Shown: positions 17,139-26,253 of the stretch, piece after piece
How positions within the stretch are numbered: the stretch's first letter is position 1
Layout of the letters: each line of letters begins with the position of its first letter
Assembly (NCBI RefSeq): GCF_004786015.1
Contig: NZ_CP032096.1
Coordinates: 1,922,001 to 1,986,000, forward strand
Direction of reading: 5' to 3'
Length of the DNA: 64,000 nt
From: Hydrogenovibrio crunogenus
Lineage (GTDB): Bacteria > Pseudomonadota > Gammaproteobacteria > Thiomicrospirales > Thiomicrospiraceae
Program-made: the position numbers and the translations under genes
Notes under the pieces: model-generated
The model's input: the letters and a program-made list of their open reading frames with translations, nothing else
Databases searched by the model: none
Told to the model about the DNA's origin: nothing

Positions 17139-19505
17139 ATGCATAAGAATTCAAACAAATTCATCAATTATCTGGTCATCGGCTATTCCTTTGTCATTAT
17201 CTTAGTGACAATCTCCGCCGGCATTTTCTTTAATTATGAACAAAAAATTTCTCATGCATTTCAGACTTATTCTGAAAACAACGCCTTTCAAAATAACATT
17301 AATGCCCTTTTCAATTCGGCAACTCAACGTAGCATCTTGATGGTTCGAATGATTAATACCAAAGACATTTTTGAAATTGATGAACTGCATTTGCAAATGT
17401 TCGCTCATGAACAACATGTGATTCAAAACTTAATGGCCTTAAGAAAGAACACGGTTCGAGAAGACCAAAAAGATCTTCTTTCCAAAGCCGGTCAAGTGAT
17501 GACCCAAAACCGAACTTACCAGGAAAGTGTCTACAACTTATTAATGGAAAACAAGAAACAGGCGGCTTTAAATCAACTGGTCGATGTCACACTGCCCTTA
17601 CAGAAACAAGTCATCAGCATATTAAACCAACTGAAAAAAGGTTATGAAGCTGAAATACAACGCTCACAGAAACGCTTTGCTTTTTTAATTTCTGAAATGC
17701 GCAACTTAATCTTATTAGTTGCCATTCCCATCTTATTGAGCATCTTTGTGATTGCCATGCTGAGCATTCGTCGCTTGAAACGCTTTGCAAACACCCAACA
17801 AGAGCTATTAGAGAATCTGGAAGACCGGGTCAATAAACGAACGCATGAATTACAGCTGGATCGTAATTTAATGCATAACCTAAACGAAGCCATCGGTATT
17901 TTTGATGAGAATGACCAACTGCATATTAGTAATAAAAAACTGACAGAACTACGACTGTCAAACAACCTGGACAACTCGCATTCCGTTTGGGAATTGCTCT
18001 CCAAAGCGTTTTTAAATCTGGACATCTTAGACATTCAACAGCAGCTTGCTATCCAAGGGGCATGGCGTGGTGAAGCGGCTTTAACCAACCACTCTCAACA
18101 ATACCTCATTATTGATATCGCTAGAGTACAAGACAGCAGCTTACCCGGGATTTATTATTCCATTATCTTAACCGACATCACTGAATTAAAAGGCATTCAA
18201 AACCAACTGGAGTTTACCGCCAATTACGACGTTGTCACTCAATTGCCTAACCGACATTCTTTTAACTATGAAATTTATAATCTCATTCAAAAATCACCGA
18301 ATGCGCCTTTCCATCTATTTTATCTCGACCTAAACGATTTCAAATGGGTCAACGACCATTTAGGTCATGCGGTTGGAGATGAGTTTTTATGGGAGGTTGG
18401 ACTGGCATTCAAACAGGCGTTGCCACCAGGCCAATTTATTGCCCGCCTTGGAGGAGATGAGTTTGCCATTATCATTCAAAAGCCAATGCAACCGGCTGAC
18501 TTGAGACAGCTGGCAAACCAGTTATTAGCAAAATTAAGAAAAGTGAATCAAAAACAGAATACAGGGCATGAAGTAGGATGCAGCATTGGAATCTCTTCTT
18601 ATCCTGAACACGGCAATACCCCTGAAATTTTGCTTAAGCATGCCGATTACGCAATGTATTGCGCCAAAAAAGAGGGCGACCTCCCATGTTATTTATTTTC
18701 ACAGGAAATGAGTGAACAATTAAGTTACTTACATGAAATCGAAGAAAGCCTACATCTTGCCGTCCGCGAAAAACAGTTCCAAGTGCATTATCAACCACAG
18801 TACAGCTTAAATACGTTAGAGCTAGTGGGCGCAGAAGCATTGGTTCGCTGGCCAAGGAAGAATCGAATGGTGCCTCCCGGAGAATTTATCCCCTTGGCTG
18901 AAAAGTTTGGCTTGATCAATCAAATCGGCGAATTTGTGTTTGATACTGCCGTCAAACAAATTAATCAATGGAGTCATTGTAACGTTGCTTTACCTCGCGT
19001 TGCCATCAACACCTCCTCCACCCAGTTACTCACTGGAAACTTTGGTGCATTCGTTGAGCAGACACTCAGCACCAATCAACTCGCTGCAGACCGCATCGAT
19101 ATTGAAGTCACCGAATCGGTGATGATGAAAAACATTGAACATAATGGCGCAGGAGAAAACGACACAAGTTGCTTGAGCATCTTGCAAGAAAAAGGACTCG
19201 AAATCTCTATCGATGACTTTGGTACGGGGTATTCGTCACTGTCGTACATTAAGCATTTAAATGTTGATCGCATCAAAATTGATAAAAGCTTCATTGACGA
19301 TATTGAATTCAAACCAGAAGCCCGTTCCATTGTTAAAGCCATCATTAACATGGGGCACAGCTTAGGATTAAAAGTCTTAGCGGAAGGTATTGAAACCCCA
19401 AATCAGCTGGATATTTTAAAATCGCTGAACTGTGATGAGGGGCAAGGTTTCTTATTCAGCAAGCCTTTAGACGCTGAAAAATTTGAAATGAAATGTTTAT
19501 CTTAG
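17139..19505 (+). CDS. Membrane-bound GGDEF-EAL cyclic-di-GMP protein
   Basis: A 788-aa signalling protein. The first membrane segment is at about residues 12-34, followed by a helical periplasmic sensor of about 150 residues and a second segment at about 190-212. Then come a short coiled coil, a PAS-like region (about 240-345), a GGDEF domain and an EAL domain. GGDEF is intact at 438-442 and EAL at 566-568. The EAL metal and catalytic motifs EVTES, DDFGTGYSSLSYI, KIDKSFI and AEGIET are all present, so both synthesis and breakdown of c-di-GMP are possible. No RxxD inhibitory site is visible before GGDEF. The sensor ligand is unknown. Confidence 0.9.
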   Translation: MHKNSNKFINYLVIGYSFVIILVTISAGIFFNYEQKISHAFQTYSENNAFQNNINALFNSATQRSILMVRMINTKDIFEIDELHLQMFAHEQHVIQNLMALRKNTVREDQKDLLSKAGQVMTQNRTYQESVYNLLMENKKQAALNQLVDVTLPLQKQVISILNQLKKGYEAEIQRSQKRFAFLISEMRNLILLVAIPILLSIFVIAMLSIRRLKRFANTQQELLENLEDRVNKRTHELQLDRNLMHNLNEAIGIFDENDQLHISNKKLTELRLSNNLDNSHSVWELLSKAFLNLDILDIQQQLAIQGAWRGEAALTNHSQQYLIIDIARVQDSSLPGIYYSIILTDITELKGIQNQLEFTANYDVVTQLPNRHSFNYEIYNLIQKSPNAPFHLFYLDLNDFKWVNDHLGHAVGDEFLWEVGLAFKQALPPGQFIARLGGDEFAIIIQKPMQPADLRQLANQLLAKLRKVNQKQNTGHEVGCSIGISSYPEHGNTPEILLKHADYAMYCAKKEGDLPCYLFSQEMSEQLSYLHEIEESLHLAVREKQFQVHYQPQYSLNTLELVGAEALVRWPRKNRMVPPGEFIPLAEKFGLINQIGEFVFDTAVKQINQWSHCNVALPRVAINTSSTQLLTGNFGAFVEQTLSTNQLAADRIDIEVTESVMMKNIEHNGAGENDTSCLSILQEKGLEISIDDFGTGYSSLSYIKHLNVDRIKIDKSFIDDIEFKPEARSIVKAIINMGHSLGLKVLAEGIETPNQLDILKSLNCDEGQGFLFSKPLDAEKFEMKCLS

Positions 19506-19521
19506 ACATTTCCACGTTTTG

Positions 19522-20328
19522 CTAAGAAACCGACCGAACCAGATGCATGTCAATCAAATCTTCCAAAATTGAAACAGCAAAACCTTCAACCGTTGATTTT
19601 TCTAACCCGAGCCCTTCACATAAACGGTGCAATAATTCCCTGACAGTGGCTTGTTCCGAATTATCATGTATGGATTGAACCAACTCATACAGCACAGGCG
19701 ACAACTCCATAAACTGCACCTGGTCCATTTCATCACGAAAAGCCAATAATGTCGTAATATACTCCGGCTTTGGCTCGTCTGAATTCTCCACCGTTATCTT
19801 ATGCACTGGCCATTCATAAGCTAAAGGGAAGGCGACCGGTGAAAGCTCGTAAACAGCGTCTAAGTCAGAAACAACATCTAAAGGATTGATAAAGCCCTCT
19901 TCTTCCGCAATGGTCAACGCCAGTTCAACCCATTCATAGTGTGCCAGTTCTAACAGATAATCGGGATCAGCTGATTGAGGCTCAAATTCATTTTGTAAAA
20001 ACAAAATAAATTCCTGACCTAATTCATGAAACAATGGTGTTTTAGAGCGATGCTTAATCATATATTCTCGAACAATTTCCTGCCAACGCCCATCCCCCAC
20101 AATACTTTTTAGCACGGGAAACAGATTGGAGAGAAAATCGTACAGGTTGTTAAAGAACAAAGACTCATAAGCTTTTAAACGCCTGGGTTCAATCTCCTGT
20201 GCAATCTCAGCCAGGCCTGGTTCATCTTCAACAGAATAAGGGACTTCCTCGGGATTCCTAATATGGTTTGAAAACACATATTGTAGGCGTTGAAATTTTG
20301 GCAATGTATCAAAGTCAGTTGGCTTCAT
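19522..20328 (-). CDS. hvfC: HvfC/BufC family partner protein (DUF2063)
   Basis: A 268-aa protein encoded right after, and overlapping by 14 bp, the DUF692 enzyme gene. The N-terminal part (LPKFQRLQYVFSNHIRNPEE, ARRLKAYESLFFNNLYDFLSNLFPVLKSIVGD-like) is the DUF2063 'putative DNA-binding' domain, known from recent work to act with HvfB/MbnB-type enzymes in modifying precursor cysteines rather than in binding DNA. The C-terminal half is a winged-helix-like extension. A CCAGGCCTGG copy at 20211 lies near the 5' end. Confidence 0.8.
   Translation of the reverse strand: MKPTDFDTLPKFQRLQYVFSNHIRNPEEVPYSVEDEPGLAEIAQEIEPRRLKAYESLFFNNLYDFLSNLFPVLKSIVGDGRWQEIVREYMIKHRSKTPLFHELGQEFILFLQNEFEPQSADPDYLLELAHYEWVELALTIAEEEGFINPLDVVSDLDAVYELSPVAFPLAYEWPVHKITVENSDEPKPEYITTLLAFRDEMDQVQFMELSPVLYELVQSIHDNSEQATVRELLHRLCEGLGLEKSTVEGFAVSILEDLIDMHLVRSVS
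20211..20220. repeat. CCAGGCCTGG dispersed palindrome
   Basis: Exact copy inside hvfC (reads as EPGLAE on the minus strand). Confidence 0.8.
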
Positions 20329-21166
20329 AAGCGCTTTTCCATTGGGTTTGAGCGTGACGAATCTGGTCTACTTCAGACAGCAATTCATCCATTGGAGGAA
20401 TATTAAAATCTCTTTCCAGTAAGGTCGGGTGAAGCCCGTGATGAGCATAAGTCTCATCCAGTAAATCCCACACTTGAGGCTTAACATCTTGCCCATGCGT
20501 GTCGATTTTTAAATCATCCGCTTCATCAAAATGACCGGCCATATGGCAATACATCATCCTTTCCGTTGGCATCTTTTTCATAAATTCCGTTGCATCATAC
20601 TGATGATTAATACTGTTCACAAAGGTATTGTTCACATCAAATAAAAGGCCGCAATCGGCTTCTTCGACCACCGCATTGATAAATTCAGCTTCCGTCAATT
20701 CATTTGATGGCATGGCATAAAAAGAAACATTTTCAACCCCAATGGGTTGCTCCAAAATATCCTGCACACGTTTGATCCGGTTGGCCACATAATGCACGGC
20801 CTCTTCTGTAAAGGGAATCGGCATCAGGTCATACAAGTGTCCGGTATCACCGCAATAACTTAAATGCTCGGTATAGACCCTCACATCATGCAACTTAAAA
20901 AACGCTTTCAGGTCTTTAAGATAGTCTTCATCTAGTCGATTCGGCCCACCTAAATCCAACGATAGACCATGGCAAGTAAAAGGATAGCGCTCCGAAAGCG
21001 TTCTTAGTACACGCCCTTGACGTCCCCCAAAACGGAGCCAGTTTTCAGGTGCAATTTCCAGAAAATCAATCTCAAGTTCTGGTCGATTCAATAATTCATC
21101 AAAAAAATCACGCCTTAAGCCTAAGCCGACGCCTTCGACTTGATTCGCAAATTTTGATTCCATCAC
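20315..21166 (-). CDS. hvfB: HvfB/BufB multinuclear iron oxidase (DUF692)
   Basis: A 283-aa DUF692 protein of the MbnB family: GVGLGLRRDFFDELL, ICHGLSLDLGG-type CHGLSLDLG, YTEHLSYCGD, GVENVSFYA, EADCGLLFDVNNTFVN and YCHMAGH provide the His, Glu and Asp ligands of the iron cluster. These enzymes oxidise precursor cysteines to oxazolone/thioamide or thiooxazole groups with O2, together with a HvfC partner. The substrate here is the upstream EGKCG-repeat precursor. It is separated from that gene by a hairpin terminator/attenuator and overlaps hvfC. Confidence 0.88.
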   Translation of the reverse strand: MMESKFANQVEGVGLGLRRDFFDELLNRPELEIDFLEIAPENWLRFGGRQGRVLRTLSERYPFTCHGLSLDLGGPNRLDEDYLKDLKAFFKLHDVRVYTEHLSYCGDTGHLYDLMPIPFTEEAVHYVANRIKRVQDILEQPIGVENVSFYAMPSNELTEAEFINAVVEEADCGLLFDVNNTFVNSINHQYDATEFMKKMPTERMMYCHMAGHFDEADDLKIDTHGQDVKPQVWDLLDETYAHHGLHPTLLERDFNIPPMDELLSEVDQIRHAQTQWKSAYEAN

Positions 21167-21214
21167 TGTTGTCCTTTTGATTAATAATTAAGCGGGCAAA
21201 CGTAATCATAAATA

Positions 21215-21240
21215 AAAAAGCCGCAACAATCGCGGCTTTT
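21215..21240 (-). terminator. Attenuator-like terminator between precursor and enzyme genes
   Basis: AAAAGCCGC, 7-nt loop, GCGGCTTTT, with a six-base U tract when read on the minus strand. It lies between hvfA (stop at 21277) and hvfB (start at 21166). Partial read-through would give far more precursor than enzyme mRNA, a common design for RiPP operons. Confidence 0.75.
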
Positions 21241-21276
21241 ATTCAGATCACAAAGAAAATATTGCTTAATTTAAGC

Positions 21277-21639
21277 TTAACTTCGCCCGCCGCATTTACC
21301 TTCTTCGGTTTTATTAGGCGTCATGTCCATGCCAGCACCGCATTTGCCTTCACCACACTTACCTTCTTGGGTTTTGTTAGGCGTCATGTCCATGCCAGCA
21401 CCACATTTGCCTTCACCACACTTGCCTTCTTGTGGAATACTTTTACGCATGGAACCACCACATTTCCCTTCTCCGCACTTACCTTCACCGCATTTCCCTT
21501 CTACGGCAACTTGCTGGTAACCCCCTTCCAGTTTTTTAAACCCAAACGGGTTTTCTGATGCCAAGGCCGACCCGGTCAACGTAGCCGCTGTTGTCGCACT
21601 GGCTAACTTTAAAAAATCTCTTCTTGATTGCTTAGACAT
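21277..21639 (-). CDS. hvfA: Bufferin/HvfA-type copper-binding RiPP precursor with Tat signal
   Basis: A 120-aa precursor. The N-terminus MSKQSRRDFLKLASATT followed by ALA-S is a twin-arginine signal peptide (RR at 6-7). After ENPFGFKKLEGGY come eight EGKCG motifs: three in tandem, then two, two and one. Two units containing EGKCGEGKCGAGMDMTPNK are direct repeats. In HvfA/bufferins the cysteines of EGKCG become oxazolone-thioamide groups that bind copper. The ATG at 21637-21639 with GGAG upstream is preferred to the longer frame (to 21666). It lies upstream of hvfB and hvfC, with an FNR-type site ahead of the start. Confidence 0.88.
   Translation of the reverse strand: MSKQSRRDFLKLASATTAATLTGSALASENPFGFKKLEGGYQQVAVEGKCGEGKCGEGKCGGSMRKSIPQEGKCGEGKCGAGMDMTPNKTQEGKCGEGKCGAGMDMTPNKTEEGKCGGRS
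21299..21424 (-). repeat. 63-bp tandem repeat within hvfA
   Basis: Two adjacent 63-bp units (21299-21361 and 21362-21424) differ at only a few bases. Each encodes 21 residues with two EGKCG motifs. A third, partial match begins at 21425. Confidence 0.85.
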
Positions 21640-21684
21640 TATGTTTCTCCATTCAATTAAAAACAATTACATTTACTTCATTTT

Positions 21685-21698
21685 TTGATACAAATCAA
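21685..21698. promoter_or_regulatory. FNR-type site upstream of hvfA
   Basis: TTGATACAAATCAA is a perfect match to the FNR consensus TTGAT-N4-ATCAA. It is centred about 52 bp before the hvfA start on the minus strand. Related regulators (Anr, Dnr) use the same site. Confidence 0.6.
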
Positions 21699-21746
21699 AA
21701 ACTTGGTTTCAATTCCCTTCTCTTATCAGACCTAGTTTATCTGACT

Positions 21747-23078
21747 TTATTTCAATTGATCAGGGGTTTCTTGATTCAAATTACCTATAGCCCAATAGAA
21801 AGCGTAAACGTTTTGCCAAATCGATGCTTTAAGCACCGGGATATCGCGTTCGATTTTATGTAACTGGCGTTGTGCATCCAGTAAATCGAGAATATTCCGT
21901 CGGCCTGTTTTCAACGCTTGTTCATTGGCTTCAACCGCTTGTTTACTCGATGCCAAAGCCGCTTTCAGGGCATTTAGACGACTGGTTCCTGCTTTCAAGG
22001 CCAACCAGGCATTTTCAGCTTTTGCCTGTAACGACAAACTGAGTTCTCGCTTAGCCGCTTGAACTTTCTGCGCTTGATTGCGCTGCATGGCAGCAGACGC
22101 ATCGGTTCGTCCTCCTAAATAAAGCGGTACATTAAGCTGAATACCGCCTCGAGCGCCTTGCATATCATCATAAAAATGATTATCCGATTCGTTATAAACA
22201 TAAGCGCCAAAAGCTTCTAGCTGAAAGGTATCTTTGTTTTTTTCATACGACACTTGTTTCTGAGAGGCCAACCATTGCTGCTGAAGAGCCAACACTTTCG
22301 GATTGCTTTCCACCAAGTTTGACCAGGCCTGGTCGTTTTTATCCTCTTTCGCTTGCCGTACCATCTGTTCAATTTTAGCCACTTCTAACGGGCGTTTAAA
22401 CGGAAAGGTCACTGTATCCAACCGTTCTTCAGGTTGGCGAACCCCGCCGAGTGCCGCCATTAAGTTGGCTTGTGTTTGCCGAATATCCTGCTTGGCTCTC
22501 AGCATTTCAGCGCGGTTAAAATCCAAACGAGATTGAATTTCTGCAATATCATTTAAATCTTGATACCCCACCTGAAAACGCTGTTTCACCTGCTTGATGA
22601 TCGATTCGATTGAACGTTGTTCTTTTTCCAAAAAACGATAGTTTTCTTGCTGTTGCCACAACGTAAAGTACAACTGAGAAATGTTTAAAAACACTTTTTG
22701 TGTTTCGGCCACATGATCCAGTCGCTTTCCTTGATAAGCAAACTGTGACTTTTGGTTTAAATCATCGAGCTGCGGTTGGTAAAGCGGATAGGTTGCCACC
22801 AGCTGATTAGCCGTTCTTGGGAACTCCGCCTTTGACATCCAGGCATAACTGAGCTCACTTTTAAAACGTACTTCCGGTTTTTGTAACCCTTCCGTGTTAT
22901 GCAATGCGCTCAGTGCGGCCGATTGATCGGCCGCCGCTTTACTCAAGCTCGGATTATGCTCAACTGCTAATGCAAACAAGGTTGATAAATCCAGATGATC
23001 GCGTTCAACCGCCTGAGCGGATGACATTCCTAAAACACTGCCGACCAACATGAAAATAATAGGATGTAATACTTTCAT
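21747..23078 (-). CDS. TolC-family outer membrane channel of a Cus/Czc efflux system
   Basis: A 443-aa outer membrane efflux protein with signal peptide (MKVLHPIIFMLVGSVLGMSSAQA) and two long helical OEP repeats, the second ending LKTGRRNILDLLDAQRQLHKIERD. No lipobox cysteine is seen, unlike E. coli CusC. It starts one base after the RND gene ends, so it belongs to the same transcript. It should form the exit duct for the CusA-like pump. A CCAGGCCTGG copy with a strong TCGTTTTT tail lies at 22323. Confidence 0.85.
   Translation of the reverse strand: MKVLHPIIFMLVGSVLGMSSAQAVERDHLDLSTLFALAVEHNPSLSKAAADQSAALSALHNTEGLQKPEVRFKSELSYAWMSKAEFPRTANQLVATYPLYQPQLDDLNQKSQFAYQGKRLDHVAETQKVFLNISQLYFTLWQQQENYRFLEKEQRSIESIIKQVKQRFQVGYQDLNDIAEIQSRLDFNRAEMLRAKQDIRQTQANLMAALGGVRQPEERLDTVTFPFKRPLEVAKIEQMVRQAKEDKNDQAWSNLVESNPKVLALQQQWLASQKQVSYEKNKDTFQLEAFGAYVYNESDNHFYDDMQGARGGIQLNVPLYLGGRTDASAAMQRNQAQKVQAAKRELSLSLQAKAENAWLALKAGTSRLNALKAALASSKQAVEANEQALKTGRRNILDLLDAQRQLHKIERDIPVLKASIWQNVYAFYWAIGNLNQETPDQLK
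22323..22332. repeat. CCAGGCCTGG dispersed palindrome
   Basis: Exact copy inside the TolC-family gene (reads as DQAW on the minus strand). The plus-strand right flank TCGTTTTT matches the flank of the copies at 40219 and 57724. Confidence 0.85.
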
Positions 23079-23079
23079 A

Positions 23080-26000
23080 TTAAGCCCCTCCTTTTTCAGA
23101 GTCCGCTGAGTCTGAAAAACCTTTTTTCAAATACAGCAAATACGTTAATAATGGAATCAAGACCATCGATACAATTGGCGCTGAAATCATTCCTCCCACC
23201 ATTGGGGCGGCAATGCGTTGCATTACTTCGGCACCGGTGCCATCAGAAAACATAATCGGTAATAAACCGACCACAATGACACTGACGGTCATCGCCTTCG
23301 GTCGCACCCGATTGACGGCCCCTTGCATAATGGCGGCACGAAGATCGGCGGCATTATTCAGTTGATGATTCTCTTTAGCGGTTTCAATGGCATTTTTCAG
23401 GTAAATCAACATCACCACACCAAATTCAGTGGCAACCCCGGCCAATGCAATCATTCCCACAGCAACGGCAATGGAATAATCAAAGCCTAACGCCCAGATA
23501 AACCAAACCGATCCGAGTAGCGCAAACGGAATCACCCCTAAAATCATCAAGGCTTCAGTAAGATTTTTGAAAATAAAATACAGCAGAATAAAAATAATCA
23601 ACAGTGTAAAGGGCACGATCTCTTCAAGCTTCTTCTGAGCTTTAAGAAGGTACTCATACTGTCCAGACCATTCAATACTGTATCCTGGCGGCAAATCCAC
23701 TTCGTCCGCCACAGTGGCTTGGGCTTGTTGAACATAGCCGGCCAAGTCCGTTCCTGCCTTCAAATCGACAAAGGTCCAGCCATTCAAACGGGCATTTTCG
23801 GATTTAATGACCGGAGGCCCTAAACGCACTTTGATGTCTGCGACCATGCCAAGCTGAATCTGAGCACCGGAGGCGGTCACAATCGGCAATTGCCGAAGCG
23901 CTTCCACCGAGTTTCGCCAAGATTGTGGGTAACGTAAATTGATGCTATAACGTTCACGTCCCTCAATGGTTTCTTGTAAGACCTTGCCGCCCACAGACGA
24001 TTGCACAATATTCGCCAATTGCGCCATACTCAAATCGTATCGCGCCGCTTCAGTTCGTTTTGGCAGAACATCGATATAACGCCCACCTTCTGAACGGTCT
24101 GAAAACGCTGACAGTGTGCCTGGTACTTTTGATACCGTCGCTTCAACTTGTTTACCGACTGTTTGAATTTCAGCTAAATCATCCCCGGAAACCTTGATTC
24201 CAATCGGGGTTTTAATCCCAGTGGAAAGCATATCAATCCGCGTTTTAATCGGTTGAACCCAAGCATTGGTTAAACCAGGAATAGACACAGCATTGTTCAA
24301 CTCATCAATCAGTTTTTTCAGCGTCATGCCTTCTCGCCATTCCGACTTGTCTTTTAACTGAATCGTCGTTTCGATCATTGTCAATGGCGCCGGGTCGGTT
24401 GCGGTATCCGCTCGACCGATCTTACCAAAGACACTTTTCACTTCAGGAAACCCTTTGATGATGCGATCGGTTTCTTGCAGCAATCCTTGCGCGGCACCAA
24501 TGGAAATCCCCGGTAAGGTGGTCGGCATATACAGCAAGTCGCCTTCTTCCAACTCTGGCATAAATTCTGAACCAATTTGTTGCCATGGGTAGATAATGGT
24601 CACTAACGCCAACGCCGCGACGGAAATCGTGGTTTTAGGAAACTTCAATAACCCTTTTAACAAAGGTTTATACACCTTTATCAAGCCACGATTTAACGGG
24701 TTTTTCGATTCATCAGGCAGTTTTCCTCGAATGAAATACCCCATTAACACTGGCACCAAACTAATCGCCAGACCGGCCGCTACCGCCATCGCAAGTGTTT
24801 TTGTTAACGCTAAAGGCGTAAAAAGACGACCCGCCTGTTCTTGTAACGCGAAAATCGGCAAAAAGCTCAATGCAATAATCAAAAGCGATAAAAACAAAGG
24901 CAAACCAACTTCCTGAGAAGATTTTAAAATCAATTGCCAGTGCGTTTTACCTGTGGCGGCTTCACCTGTTCGATGTCGATACGCCTCTAAATGTTTATGC
25001 GCGTTTTCAATCATTACAATGGCGGCATCCACCATGGTACCGATGGCAATGGCAATCCCCCCTAAACTCATGATATTGGCTGTCACACCCATAGACTGCA
25101 TAACGATAAAAGCCCCTAAAACACCTAACGGCAACGAAATAATCGCAACCAATGCAGAGCGTAAATGCAGCAAAAACAGTAACGACACCAGCGCCACTAC
25201 AATCATCTCTTCAATGAGTTTATGGCTCAAGGTTGCCACGGAACGTTGGATCAAACCGGCACGGTTATACACTTCAACCAACTCTACTCCGTCAGGCAGG
25301 CCTGGTTGAATTTGAGCGATTTTTTGTTTCACGGCTTCAATGACTTTCTGAGCATTTTCACCCGAACGCATCACCACAATACCGCCAACCACTTCACCTT
25401 CACCATTCAGATCCGCAATACCCCGTCGTGGTTTTGCACCCAGCTTCACCCGTGCAATATCTTTCAATAACAAAGGGGTGTTCGTCACTGAGTTTTTTCC
25501 GACAGGCACGTTTTGCAAGTCTTCCAAAGTGGTGATATAACCTTTCACACCGACCATATATTCGGCTTCGGCCAATTCTATGACAGAAGCTCCCATTTCA
25601 ACCGCACTTTGCTGAATGGCGGTTTGTACTTTGTTCAACGGCAGGTGGTACGCACGTAATTTATTCGGATCTACCTCCACTTGATATTGCTTAATCATTC
25701 CGCCAACGGCGGCGACTTCCGACACCCCGGGAATCGCTTGCAATTCAAATTTTAAAAACCAGTCTTGCAAAGTACGAAGCTCAGATAAATCCAGGTTGTG
25801 GGTTTTATCAACCAACGCATACTGGTAAACCCAACCGACACCCGACGCATCGGGACCTAAACTGGGTTGAACCCCGCTAGGGAGTTGCGCTTTGACTTGG
25901 TTGAGATACTCCAAGACTCGAGAACGCGCCCAATAGGGGTCGGTTCCTTCTTCAAACAACACATACACATAAGAGTCGCCGAAGAAAGAATACCCCCGAA

Positions 26001-26244
26001 CGGTTTTCGCTTTCGGAACCGACATCATCAGGTTTGAAATCGGATATGTCACCTGGTCTTCTACCAATTGAGGACTTTGTCCTGGAAAAGGCGTTTTGAC
26101 AATGACTTGAACATCTGACAAATCAGGAATGGCATCCAACGGTGTTTCTTGAACCGCTTTCCAACCCCAAACCGCCATCATCACACTGATAAGCAGAACC
26201 AAAAGTCTATTTTCAATGGAAGCTGCGATAATTGAACGAATCAT
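23080..26244 (-). CDS. cusA: Heavy-metal RND transporter, CusA-type (copper/silver)
   Basis: A 1054-aa HME-RND pump. IRSIIAASIENRLLVLLISVMMAVWGWKAV starts the first membrane segment. The family blocks ETPLDAIPDLSDVQVIVKT and IATIGTMVDAAIVMIENAHKHLE-type motifs are present. Methionines match the CusA copper relay: LLYMPTTLPG, APLTMIETTI and RIDMLSTGIKTPIGIKV. These favour Cu(I)/Ag(I) over zinc/cobalt specificity. It is co-directional with the adaptor gene (9 bp gap, GGAGG ribosome binding site) and the TolC-like gene, and is adjacent to the bufferin locus. Confidence 0.9.
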   Translation of the reverse strand: MIRSIIAASIENRLLVLLISVMMAVWGWKAVQETPLDAIPDLSDVQVIVKTPFPGQSPQLVEDQVTYPISNLMMSVPKAKTVRGYSFFGDSYVYVLFEEGTDPYWARSRVLEYLNQVKAQLPSGVQPSLGPDASGVGWVYQYALVDKTHNLDLSELRTLQDWFLKFELQAIPGVSEVAAVGGMIKQYQVEVDPNKLRAYHLPLNKVQTAIQQSAVEMGASVIELAEAEYMVGVKGYITTLEDLQNVPVGKNSVTNTPLLLKDIARVKLGAKPRRGIADLNGEGEVVGGIVVMRSGENAQKVIEAVKQKIAQIQPGLPDGVELVEVYNRAGLIQRSVATLSHKLIEEMIVVALVSLLFLLHLRSALVAIISLPLGVLGAFIVMQSMGVTANIMSLGGIAIAIGTMVDAAIVMIENAHKHLEAYRHRTGEAATGKTHWQLILKSSQEVGLPLFLSLLIIALSFLPIFALQEQAGRLFTPLALTKTLAMAVAAGLAISLVPVLMGYFIRGKLPDESKNPLNRGLIKVYKPLLKGLLKFPKTTISVAALALVTIIYPWQQIGSEFMPELEEGDLLYMPTTLPGISIGAAQGLLQETDRIIKGFPEVKSVFGKIGRADTATDPAPLTMIETTIQLKDKSEWREGMTLKKLIDELNNAVSIPGLTNAWVQPIKTRIDMLSTGIKTPIGIKVSGDDLAEIQTVGKQVEATVSKVPGTLSAFSDRSEGGRYIDVLPKRTEAARYDLSMAQLANIVQSSVGGKVLQETIEGRERYSINLRYPQSWRNSVEALRQLPIVTASGAQIQLGMVADIKVRLGPPVIKSENARLNGWTFVDLKAGTDLAGYVQQAQATVADEVDLPPGYSIEWSGQYEYLLKAQKKLEEIVPFTLLIIFILLYFIFKNLTEALMILGVIPFALLGSVWFIWALGFDYSIAVAVGMIALAGVATEFGVVMLIYLKNAIETAKENHQLNNAADLRAAIMQGAVNRVRPKAMTVSVIVVGLLPIMFSDGTGAEVMQRIAAPMVGGMISAPIVSMVLIPLLTYLLYLKKGFSDSADSEKGGA
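25296..25305. repeat. Dispersed palindrome, one-base variant (GCAGGCCTGG)
   Basis: Core CAGGCCTG intact, inside cusA (reads as QPGL on the minus strand). Confidence 0.6.
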
Positions 26245-26253
26245 AGAAGCCTC

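Noticed and set aside
21299-21424. Regularly spaced 63-bp repeats as a CRISPR-like array
   Set aside because: Only two units, no unique spacers, and they encode EGKCG peptide repeats in frame.
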